Source of the DNA: Clytia hemisphaerica
Lineage: Eukaryota > Cnidaria > Hydrozoa > Leptothecata > Clytiidae
NCBI GenBank assembly: GCA_902728285.1
Contig: CACVBU010000050.1
Coordinates: forward strand, 2,795,451-2,859,450
Direction: 5' to 3'
DNA: 64,000 nucleotides
Part shown: positions 32,436 through 44,639 of the stretch, in pieces
How positions within the stretch are numbered: the first letter of the stretch is position 1
How the letters are laid out: the number at the start of each line of letters is the position of its first letter
Program-made: the position numbers and the translations under genes
The notes under the pieces: model-generated
Told to the model about the DNA's origin: nothing
Databases searched by the model: none
The model's input: the letters and a program-made list of their open reading frames with translations, nothing else

Positions 32436-34169
32436 TGGTACAGCAGCAAGAGCCTTATTTTATATTATTGCGCGCATTTTATACTTTCACTAAACACATC
32501 TTTTTACTATCTTTTATCTGTGGTGGAGTCTAATTAACACTGCTTGGCGTACCTACACAACCCTATTTCCATCATATAGGAGGATATTTTCGTAAAAGGC
32601 CGAAATCCTGTGTAGGTCGAAAAGTGAGGAACAGTTTCTGTGTTTTCTTGAAATATTTTTTGACTCATATTGAGTTACTTCTTTCCATCTTAACTCATAT
32701 TGAGTTGCTTTCTTCCTTATAGTCATATTTTAGATCACTAGTTTTGCATTGATAGGTTTCTATGTCATCATATTTTCCTTTTCAACTCCAACCTGATTGA
32801 TTTGCTGTGAATGTTTATTCTAGGTTTTTGTTGTAAGATATTGTCTTTTTGTTTTGTGGTTTTTCTCTTTAGTGTTTCCATTTTGAGTAGTTGAAGGTTT
32901 TATACTTCTAGGCTATATATTTACGATTAAGATTTCATATTGAATAATTAAAACTCTAACATTAAAACAATAACTCACCAATGTATAATTTAAAAATTAT
33001 CCTGGTGTTGGTTGATACCGGAGTCTGCTGGAGTTTTTTATTCATTCAACTTGACATTGCGAATAGCAAAAGGTCTGTACTATACTTTCCTTCCTTTTTT
33101 TCATATTTTGCACATGATAGTAAATGCAAAAAAATCATCTCTTTTTTTAAATTTTGACATTTTCCATTTTGTAAAGGTGCATTACGCTACAAAACAAATA
33201 TGTGTTTTGACTGGACTCACCATCCTTTATGATTATATAAGGGTACAGTCTGTTTATTGCAACAATTTTTTTTAAATTCAAGATCCCCAGAGAGTGTTTA
33301 GTGTTTTCATCTTAGTTTGTTTTGTTTTCTCTTTAATTTTTGTTTGCTGTTTGTTCGTGATAATGAAAAATAGGATGGTTTACACTTCATTCTTGTATTC
33401 TCTTCAGTGCATATAGCTTCACTATATACGAAAGTTTGTATACAGTTATTTCTTTGGTATTACAAAGGAACCGAATTATATCGCATTATCTGTTGCTAAA
33501 ACTAGTACCAAGTGTAAAAGAATTTCTAAAATACAGATTTTTGAAAACTCTAATCCTCGACAGTCTTTATGTATAACGCAGAAATTATATCTAATATGAA
33601 AATGGAAACCTTCCACAGCAATTAAACTATAAAAAAATTAGATGAAAATTGTTTCCAAATAATACGATGGGAATACGAGAATTGATCAATGAAGGAAAAT
33701 ACAATGAGAATGTTCAGAAAGAATTGTCGCTAGATGATGTGAACCTTCCATATGGTTTTAGGATCCTTTGGAAAACACGGAGCTAGTTTTATATTGCCCA
33801 CTTTGTGATCAAGATAAAAAATCCGGAATTTGACTATCCTCTACATCACGATGGGAGATTGGAAAATTAATTTCCTCTATTCCAAGAACAATTTGGGATG
33901 GCAATTGGTATGTGGCCTTGGTTGGGAAACAATATAGATGTGAATCCGATCACATGATAACGTCATAATATGCTGGCATTCTCCGTCAACTTGAACAATT
34001 TCAAATACCCTTTTTCTCAAGCCATGATAGTGGTTTGACTTAATCTGCTTTTGATTCGATTTCCCCGCTGATTGATCATGGTAATTTTTTGCGACAGCTC
34101 AACGGATATTCACAGAAGATATAGTTGATCAGTTCTTTCATGCACTTCGTCGATCTAAATAACCTCCCA
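32436..34169. other. Mostly non-coding, with a possible degraded coding patch
   Basis: A two-unit repeat (actcatattgagtt(a/g)ct) lies at 32659-32720. A 38-codon ATG frame at 33667-33783 (INEGKYNENVQKELSLDDVN) and a short frame near 34090-34165 (EDIVDQFFHALRRSK) look protein-like but are unconnected and unrecognised. The rest is AT-rich. Confidence 0.3.
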
Positions 34170-34390
34170 GCAATAAAAGACGTTTTTTGAAGGTTATTTC
34201 AAACGTTCTGATAACGTTTTGAGAGCATTCTATTTGTCGCTTTTCAAAACGTTTTTTCAAAACGCTCATAGAACGTTTCCTGAACGTGTGCGAAAACGTT
34301 TGAGAAAATGGTTTTAAAAACGTTTTTAAAACGTGATCTGAGAACAGTTTTGAGATAAACGTTCTCGAAACGCATTTTAAACGTTATCAA
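34170..34390. repeat. AACGTT-rich block
   Basis: About 220 bp with about a dozen AAACGTT or AACGTTTT words in both orientations (caaaacgttttttcaaaacg, tagaacgtttcctgaacgtg, aaaaacgtttttaaaacgtg). There is no regular period. The words are self-complementary, so the region can fold back on itself. Confidence 0.65.
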
Positions 34391-35660
34391 TAGTGCTAGA
34401 ATCTTATTCTGTGAATCTTGATAAAAAAATCATTAAAATTTTTAGTTTGCGTATTTTTCTCCGGAATTTCCTCTATAAAAAAACGCTGTGGTTTCCGTAT
34501 ATTTTTCTCCATAATTTTAGAAAGAAAACAAAGAAAAAACACGGGGAGCTGAAATATTTCTCAAATATTATTTTAATTTGAATATAATGGTTAATAAATT
34601 ATGGAATATACTACACAATTCAATTGTTACTACAATACAATTATACAATAATCTCTACTCTACTAATCATATATGAACATTATTTACACATGGTATAAAG
34701 TTTATAAATATCAAATGAAAATAAAGATCTGAAAAACCAAGTAACTATGTTAGGCGTATGAATTTCACCCTGTTTTTTTTATAGGTTGGCAAATGAAAAA
34801 TTGATTCCGTCGAATTTTAGCTATCTAGGCCGACGAATTCTTAGCAAGGCCAGTGTATTGATCAGTATTCTATATGTACTCGACGAAATATTTTTAGACT
34901 GGTTAAGTGTTTTTTCCTTGCTTTTTAACCCCTGTTGGCGTTAGAAAAATTAAACAATGACTCTTTTTGGAAGAACAGAGAAAAAGAAGTAAGCTGTGAA
35001 ATGAAATATGATGTAAAACTGTCATTCAAATATATTTGGAAGATCAACAAACCATTAAGGAAAAATTGAGGTCACAATTATTTCTTCTGCTTTCCCGTGC
35101 CACCTTTTTTGAATGGTGCCCGTTTCAAATGGGACCCCATTGCTTGTCGAATTTTGACGTCCGTAACTTGAGAATCGGGAAACGCAAGTTTAACAGCTGG
35201 TGTAAGATTGAAAAGAAAGATGCATTTGTTAAATAATTTGACGATAAAGACAGGTAAAAGACAGGTTAAAATACATTAAAATAAATGAAAAATACATAAA
35301 AAAATGTATCGAAAACCAAATAAAACGTGTTGCAGAATAAGAGATGAAGTTCTGAAAATAGAACGAAATATCGTAAAAAACAAACTGTGTTGATTTTACT
35401 TTTTTGTTCACTTAAAAAAATGTATCTATATTTTCCCTTTTATATCTATTTTTGGACGTAGTATGTGATATTAAGGGGTAACGATTTGTACAAATTACGA
35501 TTACGAAGATTTCCATCAAAGAGAAAAGTCTACCTTTTATGGCTGAAAACAGACGAGTTTCATGAAAAGCTTGCTTGCCGTGATGTCCTAATAGGTTTAA
35601 CCCCGATTGGAACTGATTCGTCATTATTCTAAATAAATAGAAAAAATTTTGATTTCAAGT
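34391..35660. other. Non-coding interval
   Basis: No gene or organised repeat recognised. Short frames have no motif. Confidence 0.4.
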
Positions 35661-37144
35661 ACGTTGTATTAAGAGTATACTCGATGGTGAAAAGCCTACT
35701 CAAAATACAACCGACAAAACATATATAGAACCGAATGGTAATAAGATTAAAGACAAACAGGACATAGCAAACTCTTTCAAAAACAGACAAAAAGACATCT
35801 TCACTCCAAATGAATCCAAAGATAGAAGGCATAAATACGTCGTTGACCATTGGTTTAACAACACGAAATTTCATAGAAGGGAAACTAGTCATCTAATTCC
35901 TAGACTGACAAAACATACAATAGAAAATCCAATAACAGAAGAAGTCAAAAAGATTCTAATAACTCTAAAACCTCACAAAGCCCCAGGACATTTCGCTATT
36001 CAGAACAAACTTTTGTCAACTATATCAACCTCTCTTATAACACCACTTACATCTCTTTATAATGATTGGTTAAACAACTCTTACTTTCCTTCCTGTCTGA
36101 AACTAGCAAAAATCTCTATGATTCCAAAAAAAGCAAATACAAACAAAATATCAGAGCAATCAGCCTACTACCAACAATAGGCAAGATGTTTGAGAAAATC
36201 TTAGCTGGCAGAATCTACCTTTGGGCAGAGGAAAACAAAAAACTCAACAAAGAAGATAAAAAAGAAGTACTGTAGATAACTTATTCCAACTGATAAACGA
36301 CTTCCAAGAATCTAAAACAAAAGGAGAACGTGTGCACGCAGTCCATTTCGAAAAGGCCTTTGATAAGGTAAATCATAGTCTTCCTCTCTTCAAATTAAAT
36401 AAACTCGATCTTCCAAAATACCTTCTATATATCCTACACTCATATCTGAAAGACAGGAAAGCATATATTAAACACTGTGATTTCGAGTCATGTATCTTTG
36501 ATCTAAAGGCAGGAGTCCCCCAAGGATCCTGTCTTTCTCCTATTCTCTTCTCCCTATTTGTCTCCGACATCCCAAAACCCACAAATAAAAAAATAAAAAT
36601 GTCCCAATTTGCTGACGACCTTGCAGCTTGGGAAAGATATAAGCGAGTTCACGATACCTCACTGGATGAATATATGGAAGTTCTCTTTGAGTGGTTTGAA
36701 AAATGGGGTCTGGTGGTTAATCTTGAAAAAACCACAGTCACACCACAGACAAGATCAATAAATCTTATCAATTCTTAAACTTAATCAGAACCCTTAAAAC
36801 CCAATATAACATAACAAAAAATAAACTCCTTATGCTCTATAAAAGTCTATTAAGATCAAGACTTGAGTATTCACATATTTGTCTCCTATCTCTCTCAAAC
36901 GCTCAATTGTACAGATTGGAAAAAATCCAAAACCAAGCTCTACGTCTAATACTAGACGAACCTAGATGGACCAGAATAACCGATATGTACAAAGAAGCTA
37001 ATATAACATCACTAGAGGATAGATTCAAACAACTGGCAAAAAACTGGTTTGAAAAGGCACGCCTAACAGAACATCACCCTTTAAATAACTTTAACTATAT
37101 AAATAGACGAAACCCAGATAAAAAACACTATATGAAATATTAGC
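35661..37144 (+). mobile_element. LINE (Jockey/I-like), 5'-truncated
   Basis: Plus-strand non-LTR retrotransposon lacking ORF1 and endonuclease. It starts within the linker before the RT (ILDGEKPTQNTTDKTYI, about 35678), runs through the RT, and ends with a C-terminal domain that stops at 37141. The following 37150-37350 is T- and C-rich and may be 3' UTR. It lies downstream of, and opposite to, the six-exon gene at 38783-41232. Confidence 0.8.
35678..37143 (+). pseudogene. LINE reverse transcriptase, broken
   Basis: The first open stretch (35678-36182, no ATG at its start) carries LKPHKAPGHFAIQNKLL and LKLAKISMIPKK and is followed after a frameshift by RAISLLPTIGKMFEKILAGR. Next, 36332-36778 has VHFEKAFDKVNH, GVPQGSCLSPILFSLFVSDI and SQFADDLAAW, so both catalytic Asp blocks are intact. 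After a gap at about 36750-36800 the last segment (36832-37143) has YKSLLRSRLEYSHIC and IQNQALRLI. At least three frame breaks and a probable internal deletion between FEKWGLVVNLEKT and the C-terminal part. Inactive. Confidence 0.85.
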
Positions 37145-38782
37145 AACACTCCAATAATCCACTATCTATTTAAACTTAATCATTATTACTTTTCTCTCTT
37201 TTCATTTTTCATTACTCATTATTCATTATTATTATTACTATCCTACATGGTTCATCATCGTTCAACGTTAACCACACCTCCTAATCCCTCTCCTCTCCTC
37301 CTCTCCTAGATCCTCTCCATCAACCAAAAAAATAAAAAGGCTCTTATGCTAGATCGGTCAAGTGGGGTGGATACAGAAACAAAAAGAACAAACAAAAAAA
37401 TCACACACTCACAAACCACACTGGGCAAAGGTAGCTCAAAGAGCTACAAGTACCCCCCCACCACCACATCACACACGTATTAAGAGTAGAATCCGACAAG
37501 AGTCGGTACTTTTACCTGAAGTATTGGCTTGTTCACTCAATAGATAATATATTTTCATATTATGTAAGTATTTACACATGACTAAACGCAAATATGTAAT
37601 CTATCAAGAAATACTTATAAAAACCAATGTCTAAAATAATGAATTGTGAGGTTAGTGTCATCGTCAATTCAATACCGTTGATGTGAAATTTGAATTAAAT
37701 TTCTTACCTATTACATGTTGTGTTCACCATGTCAGTATAGTCTTTCCCACCGAATCTTCGTATATTTCGAATCTAGTGCAAAAAATAAAAATAATATAAT
37801 TTATGATTTAAACTCAAATCCTCAATTTGATTGGGCTAATTCCATACTCCCCTCCGTAGAAAGTTGGAAGAAACATGTAAGTCTCAGAGGAGTATGATAT
37901 AAGATGTCAAACGCGTAATTAAGTTAGTTTGACCTTATAAATAATATGGCTAAAGCTATAGCTAAAGTTTGTTACTTTTATTGCCTTTACCTTAATAATC
38001 TGAATTAAAAATAAACCAGCTGCGCTCAAAAATCGCCCAAATTGCTTAGAGTCCTCAGAAAAATAACTAAACGAGAGATCGCGCATTTTTTATTACTGAT
38101 TATTGTTATAGCTACTGATTAATAAATTAAAACACCACTGTCTCACAACCCAGAGGGTACTTCTAGAAATTAAATTTTTTATCGAAATGCGAATGGGGAT
38201 AGAAATTCCATTGTTCGCAGGTGAAAAAATTCAGTGGGATGGTCTTGGAGTGCAATTTTTCCATTTAATTTCAAATAGGGCTGAAAACAAAGTCAATTTT
38301 CCAGTGGAGCTGAAATTGTAGGGTATTTTTCTCTTTGGAGACGAAATTTTAGCCAAATTATTCAGTTGGTAGGGGTTCCACCAGTCCCATCGGGTCTGAA
38401 ACACAGAGGTGTATTAATAGAAATTCAATTTATTCACTGAGAACTATTGCTTTGAACTCTTTACTAAAGAAAAATAGCAAATGGGAAAAAAATTCTGGTT
38501 GAGCTACTAATAAACTTTACTTAAAACTATATTCAAAGATATACTAATTATATGTCTACTATGCAGAATGATTAGCTTTACTCCAAAGATACACTGTCCG
38601 CACCACAAAACGATAGTGAGTCCAAAAATGTAGGTTTTTGGTTTGCCGTCTGCGAGAGTTTATATTAAGTATGTTTACCGCTCGGATATTTTTCTTACGA
38701 GACCAGTTATCAAATGGTATCAGAGAAAAAGCAAAATTTATCGGCATTTTGGGGTACAGACAGTGATAACATATAGTACTCA
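37145..38782. other. Interval between LINE and host gene
   Basis: Low-complexity T/C- then A-rich DNA at 37150-37460, then AT-rich DNA. A TTTATT at 38429-38434 (AATAAA on the minus strand) lies about 350 bp past the stop codon of the minus-strand gene and is a candidate polyadenylation signal. No homologous continuation of the protein was found here. Confidence 0.35.
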
Positions 38783-41232
38783 CTAATTCACTTTTTGTGT
38801 AATGCTTTCCAGAACACTTTCAACGGATTCAAAGTCCTCCTGGTTTTCAATTGAGGGAATCGTACTTTCAAGATTGTCGTTCCTATCTCTAAACTTCAAA
38901 AGTTCGTGGATTTTTACCAGCTGTTCCAAAAGCTTTCTTTGTCTTTCGTTGACATCTGCTACAGACTCTGAATGAAATGGTAAAACGTCTTATGTTTTAT
39001 TTATAGGCTATTTGGGAAAATGGCAATATAAATTTCACATTTTCCTGAACGTTTTCTCGGAAGAAAGTCAAATATATGTTTGGTTTGATCATGATTAGAT
39101 GCTAATATTCTTGACAAAGTATCACCTTTGTCTATTTTAGATTTACACTAATACACTAGATTTAACTAGATTTAATATTCAAAGATAATCGACCGATAAT
39201 GATATATTGTATCATGTGGAGTCTGGAGGTCTAAGAAATACTCAAGCCTTACCAAGTGGTGGACACCCTCGTAAAAATATTCAACAGATGGATTTTACAA
39301 TTGGCCATAACTAATTTTCTCAATATCAATCTTATTCCTACACCTTTCCTACACTTCTCCGAAATAATAGGAATCTAAATCATTGCTACAAAACTTACTT
39401 TCAATGGCATTCAATCGATCATCGAGTCGCTTTCCAACGAACACGTTTTTACGGTGGTACACCGTGGAATGGTGGTTAGATTGATGATTATTTAATGAAT
39501 GTCGGCTTGGTGATTGATGGTTTGATAAATGTTGGTGTGGTAAATGATGGTTTAAAGAATGGTATGATGAGTGACGGTTGGATGAATGACTCTTTGGTGG
39601 AGGTGGAGAAATTGGTTTGTCTGGCATTTCAAAATCATCCTCTTCGTCCATATCGTCCTCAAAGTTTTTGTATCTCTTCAGGGTTGACTTTTTGTGACTG
39701 AAGAAGAGATAGTACAATGTGAAGTGACTTTTAGGTTTATGCATTCGAAATTATAATTACAACCACTGAGCTGATAGAATAAAAATGAAGATTTCAATAC
39801 ACTTCTATTCGATACAGCTTTTGGAAAAATCACATCTTATTGCTGGAGGCTTTTAAAAGAAAAGAATTAAAAAAATATTTCAAAGAATTACCTTATCTCA
39901 CTGTGGAGTGGCAATGGTTCATTCAATACACGCGAGGTAGTATCAGCAAGACTAAAAAATAAGATCATTTTTTTATTAGTCAGATTTATAAAAAGTAACA
40001 TTATAATCGTAATGATACTGTAATAATCAATTCAGAGTTAAACAATAACTTTCCCATAGTATTTGAGTATCAAACTTTTTGTAGTGGTAGTGCATACTAA
40101 GATGGTGTTGAATTCAAATAGAAGATAAGGTGTTGATAGTGTTTACCACGAGGAATTTTCAAAGAAACTTTAAAACAGGAAATTATAAGAGTGGTTAGAA
40201 AGGATTAAAATTTCGAAGATTTTCCAAATTAGAAACAGAAAGTGGCGTACTTTTCTGTGAGTCTTTTTTTCTTTTCACTGCTGGATGTTACCAATGCTCT
40301 AAAACAAAGTAGGTTAGCATTTCAAATTGAAGAATCAGAAAGTATGCGAGAAGATAAAAAAGGAGGTACCTCTGTTAGGTACTAGGGGGAGTTAATTTAT
40401 TTGCTAAAAACCTTCGAAATAGTGTGCTGATCGCTCAATGAAAATAATTTGCACTCATACATAGACTTTACAAGAGGTAACAACCATGTATCATCATAAA
40501 ATTAATCTTTATCTGATTTCGGTGTAATTCCAGCTGTTGCACCAGGTAATGACCAAGAAGGTGATGATTCGAAGGATGCTTCACTAATTCTACAAAATAT
40601 AAAAATTTAGGTGAAGTCACGAAAATCACGCAATTAATACTTATTTCAAGGCTTTCAAAATTAAACCTTTCAAAGCTAATTGAATAGTAATCATAACTGT
40701 CGTCTCAAACATGTTAAAAACTTAGGATAATAGATAAAGATATCAAATTTAGCTTAAACCCTTACTTTCGTTTTTGGGAAGATTTTTGACTGCTTTCTTC
40801 AGTATCACTGTTGTCGTATTCTGTGCCACTCCTCACGGCATCGCACTCGCCTACTGTTCCTACAAACATGAATATGAAAAAGATCATCAAGAAGAAGTAG
40901 GAAATTAGTAATTTTAGTGACAGATAACTAGAAAAACCTTAGAATATAACTCGATAGAGACAGAAATCTCAACAGATTATATGGACCTTACCGAAATAGA
41001 GTCATTTGAGTGACAGATAGTATACAATTACGAAATCTTAGCATCTCTGGCTCAATTGGAATTTCTTTCCAATTTTCCTCAGGGTCGGCAAGATTTTTGG
41101 CCAGTTTTCTCTCCATGTACTTGTCTTTTGGATAATACAAGCATTTTCCGATGATCCATTTCGAGGGAACCGTGATGAATTTTTTAACGTTGTTCTCGTT
41201 AAGTTTAACGAAGCTGTAATGTGACATTCTTG
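38783..41232 (-). CDS. Six-exon gene, 293-residue protein, unknown function
   Basis: Minus-strand exons: 41227-41032 (coding part; acceptor AG at 41234-41233 precedes it), 40859-40766, 40298-40251, 39951-39892, 39697-39399, 38967-38783. All internal borders are GT/AG and all phases agree; coding length is 882 nt, ending in TAG. Residues 1-66 start MSHYSFVKLNENNVKKF and contain ITVPSKWIIGK and NWKEIPIEPEMLRF. Residues 80-112 are Ser/Glu/Lys-rich. An acidic run at 145-154 precedes PPPP and a His/Ser/Asn-rich segment at 168-213. The last 60 residues are helical (LLEQLVKIHELL, then TIPSIENQEDFESVESVLES). The N-terminal PSKWI...NW pattern and the C-terminal helix recall proteins with DUF4806, whose full C-terminal domain is missing here. 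That link is tentative. Likely nuclear or soluble; there is no signal peptide. Confidence 0.7.
40500..40589 (-). CDS. Alternative terminal exon of the six-exon gene
   Basis: After an acceptor (tatattttgtag, AG at 40591-40590) the sequence is open in exactly the phase left by exon 2 (40859-40766): ISEASFESSPSWSLPG, then GITPKSDKD and TAA at about 40501. No donor was found that would let the frame continue into the next exon. Including it would end the protein early at about residue 126, removing the acidic and His-rich parts. Exon 2 can instead join directly to 40298-40251. Confidence 0.4.
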
Positions 41233-41647
41233 CTGTAAGAACAATGAAAAAAAGAACAAAAATTATTCCTTAAAATCTTTGAAACACTACAAATTTAAAA
41301 TTCTCTTTTAAAAATCTTTGTCAGTAAAGGATTCCTACAATGTACTGAGATTAATTTTAGATTAATTTAACCTTTCTTGCTAGATTGAAATGAAAAATTT
41401 TACAAAGCGTATATTACGTCTATGAAAAATCAAAACTTGAAATTTCGTAAGAATAATAAAAATATAAATGGTATTATTTATATAATTTTCCTAATTTTAG
41501 ATGTCTGTAAAAACCAATATCCAACAGGAAGTAAGGACGCTTGAAGAATTAAAATAAGTTTTTAAATTAGAGAATATTTTCTATTTTATTGGTTCTAAAA
41601 TTATCGATTTTCATCATTTTTCCGTTTTCAGAAATGTTCGTGATTTT
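41233..41647. other. Upstream of the six-exon gene
   Basis: AT-rich. The acceptor at 41234-41233 implies at least one 5' non-coding exon further up on the minus strand, not located. No promoter motif was recognised. Confidence 0.35.
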
Positions 41648-42960
41648 TCAGAATTCTTCTTTAATTTTCAAAAAAAAAAAAAAATTTAAATAAAAATCAA
41701 ATTTAAATATGTGGTAGATATGTGGTAGCGAATGTATGTTGTAAACATTAAAAGTGGAACCATAATAAATTTTGGAAAATTTGACGAAATTTTTGAAATG
41801 ATCTCTTGCCTCATTTACATCATCATCCGTAACTTGACTTTTTAAAGAAGGACATAGCAACATGTAACAAAAGGAAATGATCATAAAACTTTGAATCAAC
41901 GATTCCTCTGAGGACAACTGTTCCATGATACAAAATAAATTGTCGAAATTCTGTTGACTTTCAATGACAAAGGTCGGATAATCGTCTCGGTTGACGATTA
42001 AAATCAGAAGGCATGAGGCCATTGTGAAGTATCAGTCTATCTGAAATTTGATTAATCAAATTGTGTGAAAGCCTACAAACGTTAGGCCCTTTCATTAGAA
42101 ACATCAAAATACTTTTTGTAACACCCAAACAAACCAAATGCATATAGTCCAGTGGAAATTGATCAACACAGTCAATACCCAACTGCAATAATGGACTCAT
42201 TTCTTTTCGCAGATAATTTCCTGCGCTAAAATCCTGCCCAGTTCGTTTCTTTTCTTCATAGCTACCTTTATTGAAAACAGTTCTATTATCCACTCTTTCT
42301 CCAATAATTTCACAACGCTCATAAGCATTGAGAAATTCTTCAACAGAGTCAGAATTTGAATATCCATGAAAAATTGCAATAATAAACACATGCTCAGAAA
42401 AATTGATCGAGCCTAAAATTGGCCAAAATTGGGAGGAGGTTGATGGTAAACCATCCGCATTAACTGCTAACTCAATCGCTGTAACAGGGTCACTGAGAAA
42501 ATTCATAGCTGAGCAAATTCCATTTCTTATTCCAAAGTAAAAATATGTTCCACCACATTTCTTTAGAACTTCAACACTTCAAGGCGTTTTTAATAGTGTC
42601 CTTGAATCTTTTGGAACCTCAATTCCATGATTTCTAAGAATACCAGGAAGCTCATACGTTGAATACCTAGGAAGACGGCTTTTTGATGCCCATGAAGCAG
42701 GTTCGGACTTCAAAGTTTGAGCACAAACATCTAGGTATTCATCAATTTCATTATCAGAAGAAACATAATCAAATTCTCTGAAATCCAACTTATCAACAAC
42801 TGTTTCATAATCCTGATACTGATTCTTATAATCAATTGATATGTCAGATTCACTTTTACACCCATCTACTACTTCTGCATTATGATGTTCACATTCAGAC
42901 TCGGATATTTTCTCAACCATCTTCTTAAACCTTCTCTGCCGTTTTCTTGCGACATCTCGA
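41648..42960 (-). pseudogene. Tnp2-like (CACTA-type?) transposase pseudogene
   Basis: One frame runs from ATG 42920 to about 42000, interrupted only by TGA at 42581-42579 where an Arg codon CGA is expected (TP-stop-SVEVLKKCGGTYFYFG). Motifs: LPGILRNHGIEVPKDSRTLL, then VNADGLPSTSSQFWPILG, then a joined segment (FLNAYERCEIIGERV) where a zinc-binding GYYGCERC-like piece has been partly lost, then FPLDYMHLVCLGV and NLINQISDRL. A frameshift near 42022 leads into a second frame (41648-42022) with QVTDDDVNEARDHFKNFVK and HSLPHIYHIF. The DYMHLVCLGV signature is typical of a widespread invertebrate transposase family related to Tnp2; exact superfamily uncertain. Upstream residues (ARKRQRRFKK) extend the frame to about 42950. 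Confidence 0.65.
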
Positions 42961-43199
42961 ATTCATTCTGTAGACAAAGACAAGTTTGATATTTCATTTT
43001 CTATACTTGTGTAAGATGTTTGTAAAACAACACTAGAATACAAGAATACAAGCCTAGAAATCAACTTTTGTTGCCCATTCATTAATCTGTCTAACTTATG
43101 CAAACCGACCACATACAAAAAAAAACATTCTATTACAGATGTCTAAAAACATTAGGTGCCAACCAAATTATAGCCAAAACAGCAACAAAGATTGACCTA

Positions 43200-44433
43200 C
43201 AGTATATGGCCCCCAAAACGGAGACGGCCCCCAAAACGGAGGTCGTCATTAAAATGAGGATTCTGACTTGTAGATTTATCAGAATTAAACGATTTTAGTT
43301 TATTTTGAAAGTGAAAGAATGATGATTATACTTTAAAATGAGCATGTTTTTGACGGTTTGAGACAGATTCAAAATAACATATTTGCGTCTGAAGGAAATA
43401 TTTTAACACCAAAATTAGATAAAAATTGCATATAACTCATTATAGCTCCTGGGATATTGAAAATAAGTCATGAAAATAGGGTATAGGAAACTTTCTACAC
43501 TTAATGCCCTCCAGAAAATGCAGATACATCTGTGACTTTAGTGAATGGGTAAAAGATATAGCATCTTAAAGGTGAACCAGTATTTTGGGACCCTAGAATC
43601 AACATTGATAAAACCTAAAATTCTAAATATGAGAAACAGCAAAAAGTCTTGGAATTCCATTCCTTTCAGCTTGAGTTAATAGCTTATAACAAAAAATTAA
43701 CATTATATATAAAATTTTCGCTGAATCAGCAAAAACGGCAAATTCTGTCATTTTTTTGCAAAATATAGGAGAAAAATACCTTTAAAGCTTAATATTTTCA
43801 GTTTCAGTTAAGCTTTTTTTCTAAAATTTTCACAGCTTATTCAATACATGAATGAAACTATTTTGAAAAGAGATTGGTTTTCAGAAACTTGATTAACACG
43901 TTTGGACTTTGCAATATCGAAAATCTTGAAATATTTCATAAAAATCATAAATTGTATATCCATCGGGTCGTACATTAAGGGTAAACACAAATATGTTTTG
44001 TGTTATGTTTTTCCCCCTATTACCACTGGGCTTAATAATTTTATTTTTAACTACACCTACATTTTGGAGGCCCCAAACCTCCGTTTTGACAACCAGGGGT
44101 ATACTACAAAAAAATTTATCAAACAAATGTCAGCCCAAACCATTCTAAATCACATTTCAAAACTATGTTCAAAATTTTGTATTCATATCTTAAAGATATC
44201 TCGAGAAATTGCTAAAATTGCAAACCTCCGTTTTGGGGGCCATTAGAAAAAAGCTACCTATCTTTAAGCGATTGAAAATTATTGTTGAAATTGAAAATTA
44301 TGAAAAAGAACTTCCGGGAAACAAAGTAGAGATGTTAAAGTTTTTCATGCAGCAAAAATTTTTGTAAGACCTCTTTTTCTCTAGATTTGAGAGAAATTTT
44401 AAATTTGATCGACGTTTTGGGGGCCACATACTG
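43200..44433. mobile_element. Non-autonomous Tc1/mariner-like element, 1.23 kb
   Basis: Inverted ends CAGTATATGGCCCCCAAAAC (43200) and its mirror ggccacatactg (ending 44433), flanked by TA on both sides (43198-43199; 44434-44435). TA target duplication with CAGT ends is the hallmark of Tc1/mariner elements. Subterminal repeats gccccaaaacgga occur twice at the left (43207-43242) and as cctccgttttg words at 44080-44090 and 44225-44243 on the right. No transposase frame; the 114-codon frame at 43902-44246 is not recognised. Confidence 0.75.
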
Positions 44434-44639
44434 TATCTTATTAAAAGCTACAAAATGTATGGAAAATTGCCTAAAAGATCTACATTGGTCAAGAGGGCTA
44501 AAAAGCAGATTGCTTTAAAGAGTACCACCGTAACCTGGTTTGTGTATCTTAAAAATAACAATACCAACCTCCTTTTGAGAAGGCACAATAACATACCTTG
44601 TGATTAATACAGAATTCAACCAATTTGATAGTTATGACC

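Noticed and set aside
32553-32613. cctacacaa...ctgtgtagg inverted pair
   Set aside because: Only about 8 bp on each side, no flanking duplication and no second copy. Not enough for a feature.
40991-40992. Strong GTAAGG donor as the main end of exon 1 in the six-exon gene
   Set aside because: Joining from here gives an early stop in exon 2 in every tested acceptor choice, whereas GTAATT at 41031 keeps the frame through all later exons. Kept only as an alternative.
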